A stretch of DNA of 7,547 bases, taken from Actinobacteria bacterium UBA7398 (GTDB lineage Bacteria; Actinomycetota; Actinomycetes; Nanopelagicales; Nanopelagicaceae). A model generated the notes under the pieces. That model saw nothing but the letters and a program-made list of their open reading frames with translations, was not told the DNA's origin and did no database searches. A program made the position numbers and the translations under genes. The DNA is taken from the NCBI GenBank assembly GCA_002470135.1, contig DKNC01000050.1, forward strand, positions 17,756-25,302. Reading direction: 5' to 3'. This document shows positions 6,772 through 7,547 of the stretch, one piece after another (within the stretch, counting starts at the first letter, position 1; each line of letters starts with the position of its first letter).

Positions 6772-7547
6772 TTATGCGCCTGCGCTTTCATCAGTTGTGG
6801 CTGGTGCTTCTGCTACAACTTCAGTTGCGGCTGCGCCAAGTAAATCTTTCTCCCAATCAGCCAGCGGTTCACCGGTTGCAACAGATTCTGCCCCTGCGCG
6901 TGCCGCTTCAGCTGCTGCTTCTTTAGTTGCAGCAATTGCAGAACGTGCTTGTAAACCAGCCGCAATTGCATCAGTAATTACGCGAGTTAATAGAGTTACC
7001 GAACGAATCGCATCATCGTTTCCAGGAATCTTGTAATCAACTTCATCTGGATCGCAGTTTGTATCCAAGATTGCGATAACTGGGATACCAAGTTTGTGCG
7101 CTTCAGCGACTGCTAGGTGTTCTTTTTTAGTATCGACAACCCAAATTGCTGCCGGTAATTTAGTCATATTGCGAATACCATCAAGGTTTTTAAATAGCTT
7201 GATGCGTTCGCGCTTCATTAACAAAAGTTCTTTTTTAGTGAGCAGTTGATCATTAGATGCTTCTAGCGCTTCGAGTTCTTTCAAGCGTTGTACGCGTTTG
7301 TAAACGGTTGGGAAATTTGTAAGCATGCCGCCGAGCCAACGCTCAGTTACATGTGGCATACCAACTCGCGCTGCTTGGCTAATGATTGGCTCTTGTGCTT
7401 GTTTCTTAGTTCCAACGAAAAGAATATGTCCGCCTTTAGCGACTGCATCTTTTACGAAATCGTATGCTTGATCAATTAAAGCAAGTGATTGCTGGATATC
7501 GATTATGTAGATGCCATTACGCTCTGTGAAAATAAAGCGCTTCATCT
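6772..7547 (-). CDS. rpsB: 30S ribosomal protein S2 (partial, 5' end off window)
   Basis: S2 is a late-assembling small-subunit protein that sits near S1 and the mRNA exit. The frame is open to the right edge. The ATG at 7545 is internal: bases 7546-7547 complete a preceding codon ending in AG (Lys), matching the family's NPKMKRFIFTERNGIYIID segment, so about 26 N-terminal residues are missing. Visible blocks, numbered from that Met, include ILFVGTKKQAQEPI (41-54), ERWLGGMLTNFPT (68-80), WVVDTKKEHLAVAEA (135-149) and DTNCDPDEVDYKIPGNDDA (161-179). The C-terminus from about 200 is a long Ala/Glu-rich tail with PLADWEKDLL (227-236), as in actinobacterial S2. The TAA stop directly abuts the tsf GTG. 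Any rpsB leader, and a possible S2 autoregulatory site, would lie outside the window. Confidence 0.97.
   Translation of the reverse strand, partial: MKRFIFTERNGIYIIDIQQSLALIDQAYDFVKDAVAKGGHILFVGTKKQAQEPIISQAARVGMPHVTERWLGGMLTNFPTVYKRVQRLKELEALEASNDQLLTKKELLLMKRERIKLFKNLDGIRNMTKLPAAIWVVDTKKEHLAVAEAHKLGIPVIAILDTNCDPDEVDYKIPGNDDAIRSVTLLTRVITDAIAAGLQARSAIAATKEAAAEAARAGAESVATGEPLADWEKDLLGAAATEVVAEAPATTDESAGA

Noticed and set aside
7543..7545. ATG at 7545 as the S2 start
   Set aside because: The sequence begins at an internal conserved segment (MKRFIFTERNG), and the frame continues upstream off the window.

Overview
This window holds eight protein genes, all on the minus strand and packed almost end to end. 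Only about 230 of 7547 bases (about 3%) lie between genes. By eye the base composition is in the mid-40s percent G+C. The order rpsB-tsf-pyrH-frr-cdsA-rlmN is the classic actinobacterial arrangement. The protein features fit that: the PyrH glycine loop is of the 'GMPFFTTD' kind, EF-Ts ends in 'FRVGQ', and S2 has a long Ala/Glu-rich tail. An actinobacterium with moderate G+C and very tight spacing suggests a streamlined planktonic lineage such as the freshwater acI group (Nanopelagicales). That placement is inference, because there is no rRNA or other decisive marker here.

Reading in the direction of transcription (right to left), 7547-5158 carries the translation genes rpsB (5' end off the window) and tsf, then the UMP kinase gene pyrH. 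Next, 5128-2604 carries frr (ribosome recycling factor), cdsA (CDP-diacylglycerol synthase, phospholipid synthesis) and rlmN (radical-SAM methylase of 23S rRNA and tRNA). Spacing is extreme: the rpsB stop directly abuts the tsf GTG start in the same frame, cdsA and rlmN overlap by ATGA, and frr-cdsA are 12 bases apart.

After rlmN, with no visible terminator, come two genes of a polyamine-use module. One is a 4-aminobutanal dehydrogenase closely resembling E. coli PatD/YdcW. The other is a Tat-type lipoprotein of the PotD polyamine-binding family, cut off by the left edge of the window. Together they suggest uptake of putrescine or spermidine and oxidation through 4-aminobutanal to GABA. The permease, ATPase and aminotransferase that would complete the route are not in the window.

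There are no RNA genes, mobile elements, CRISPR arrays or gene-free stretches over 70 bases. I did not find an undescribed system. The points most worth a second look are the zero-gap, in-frame rpsB/tsf junction, a pair of mutually exclusive small hairpins at the frr/cdsA junction, and the join between the housekeeping operon and the polyamine genes.
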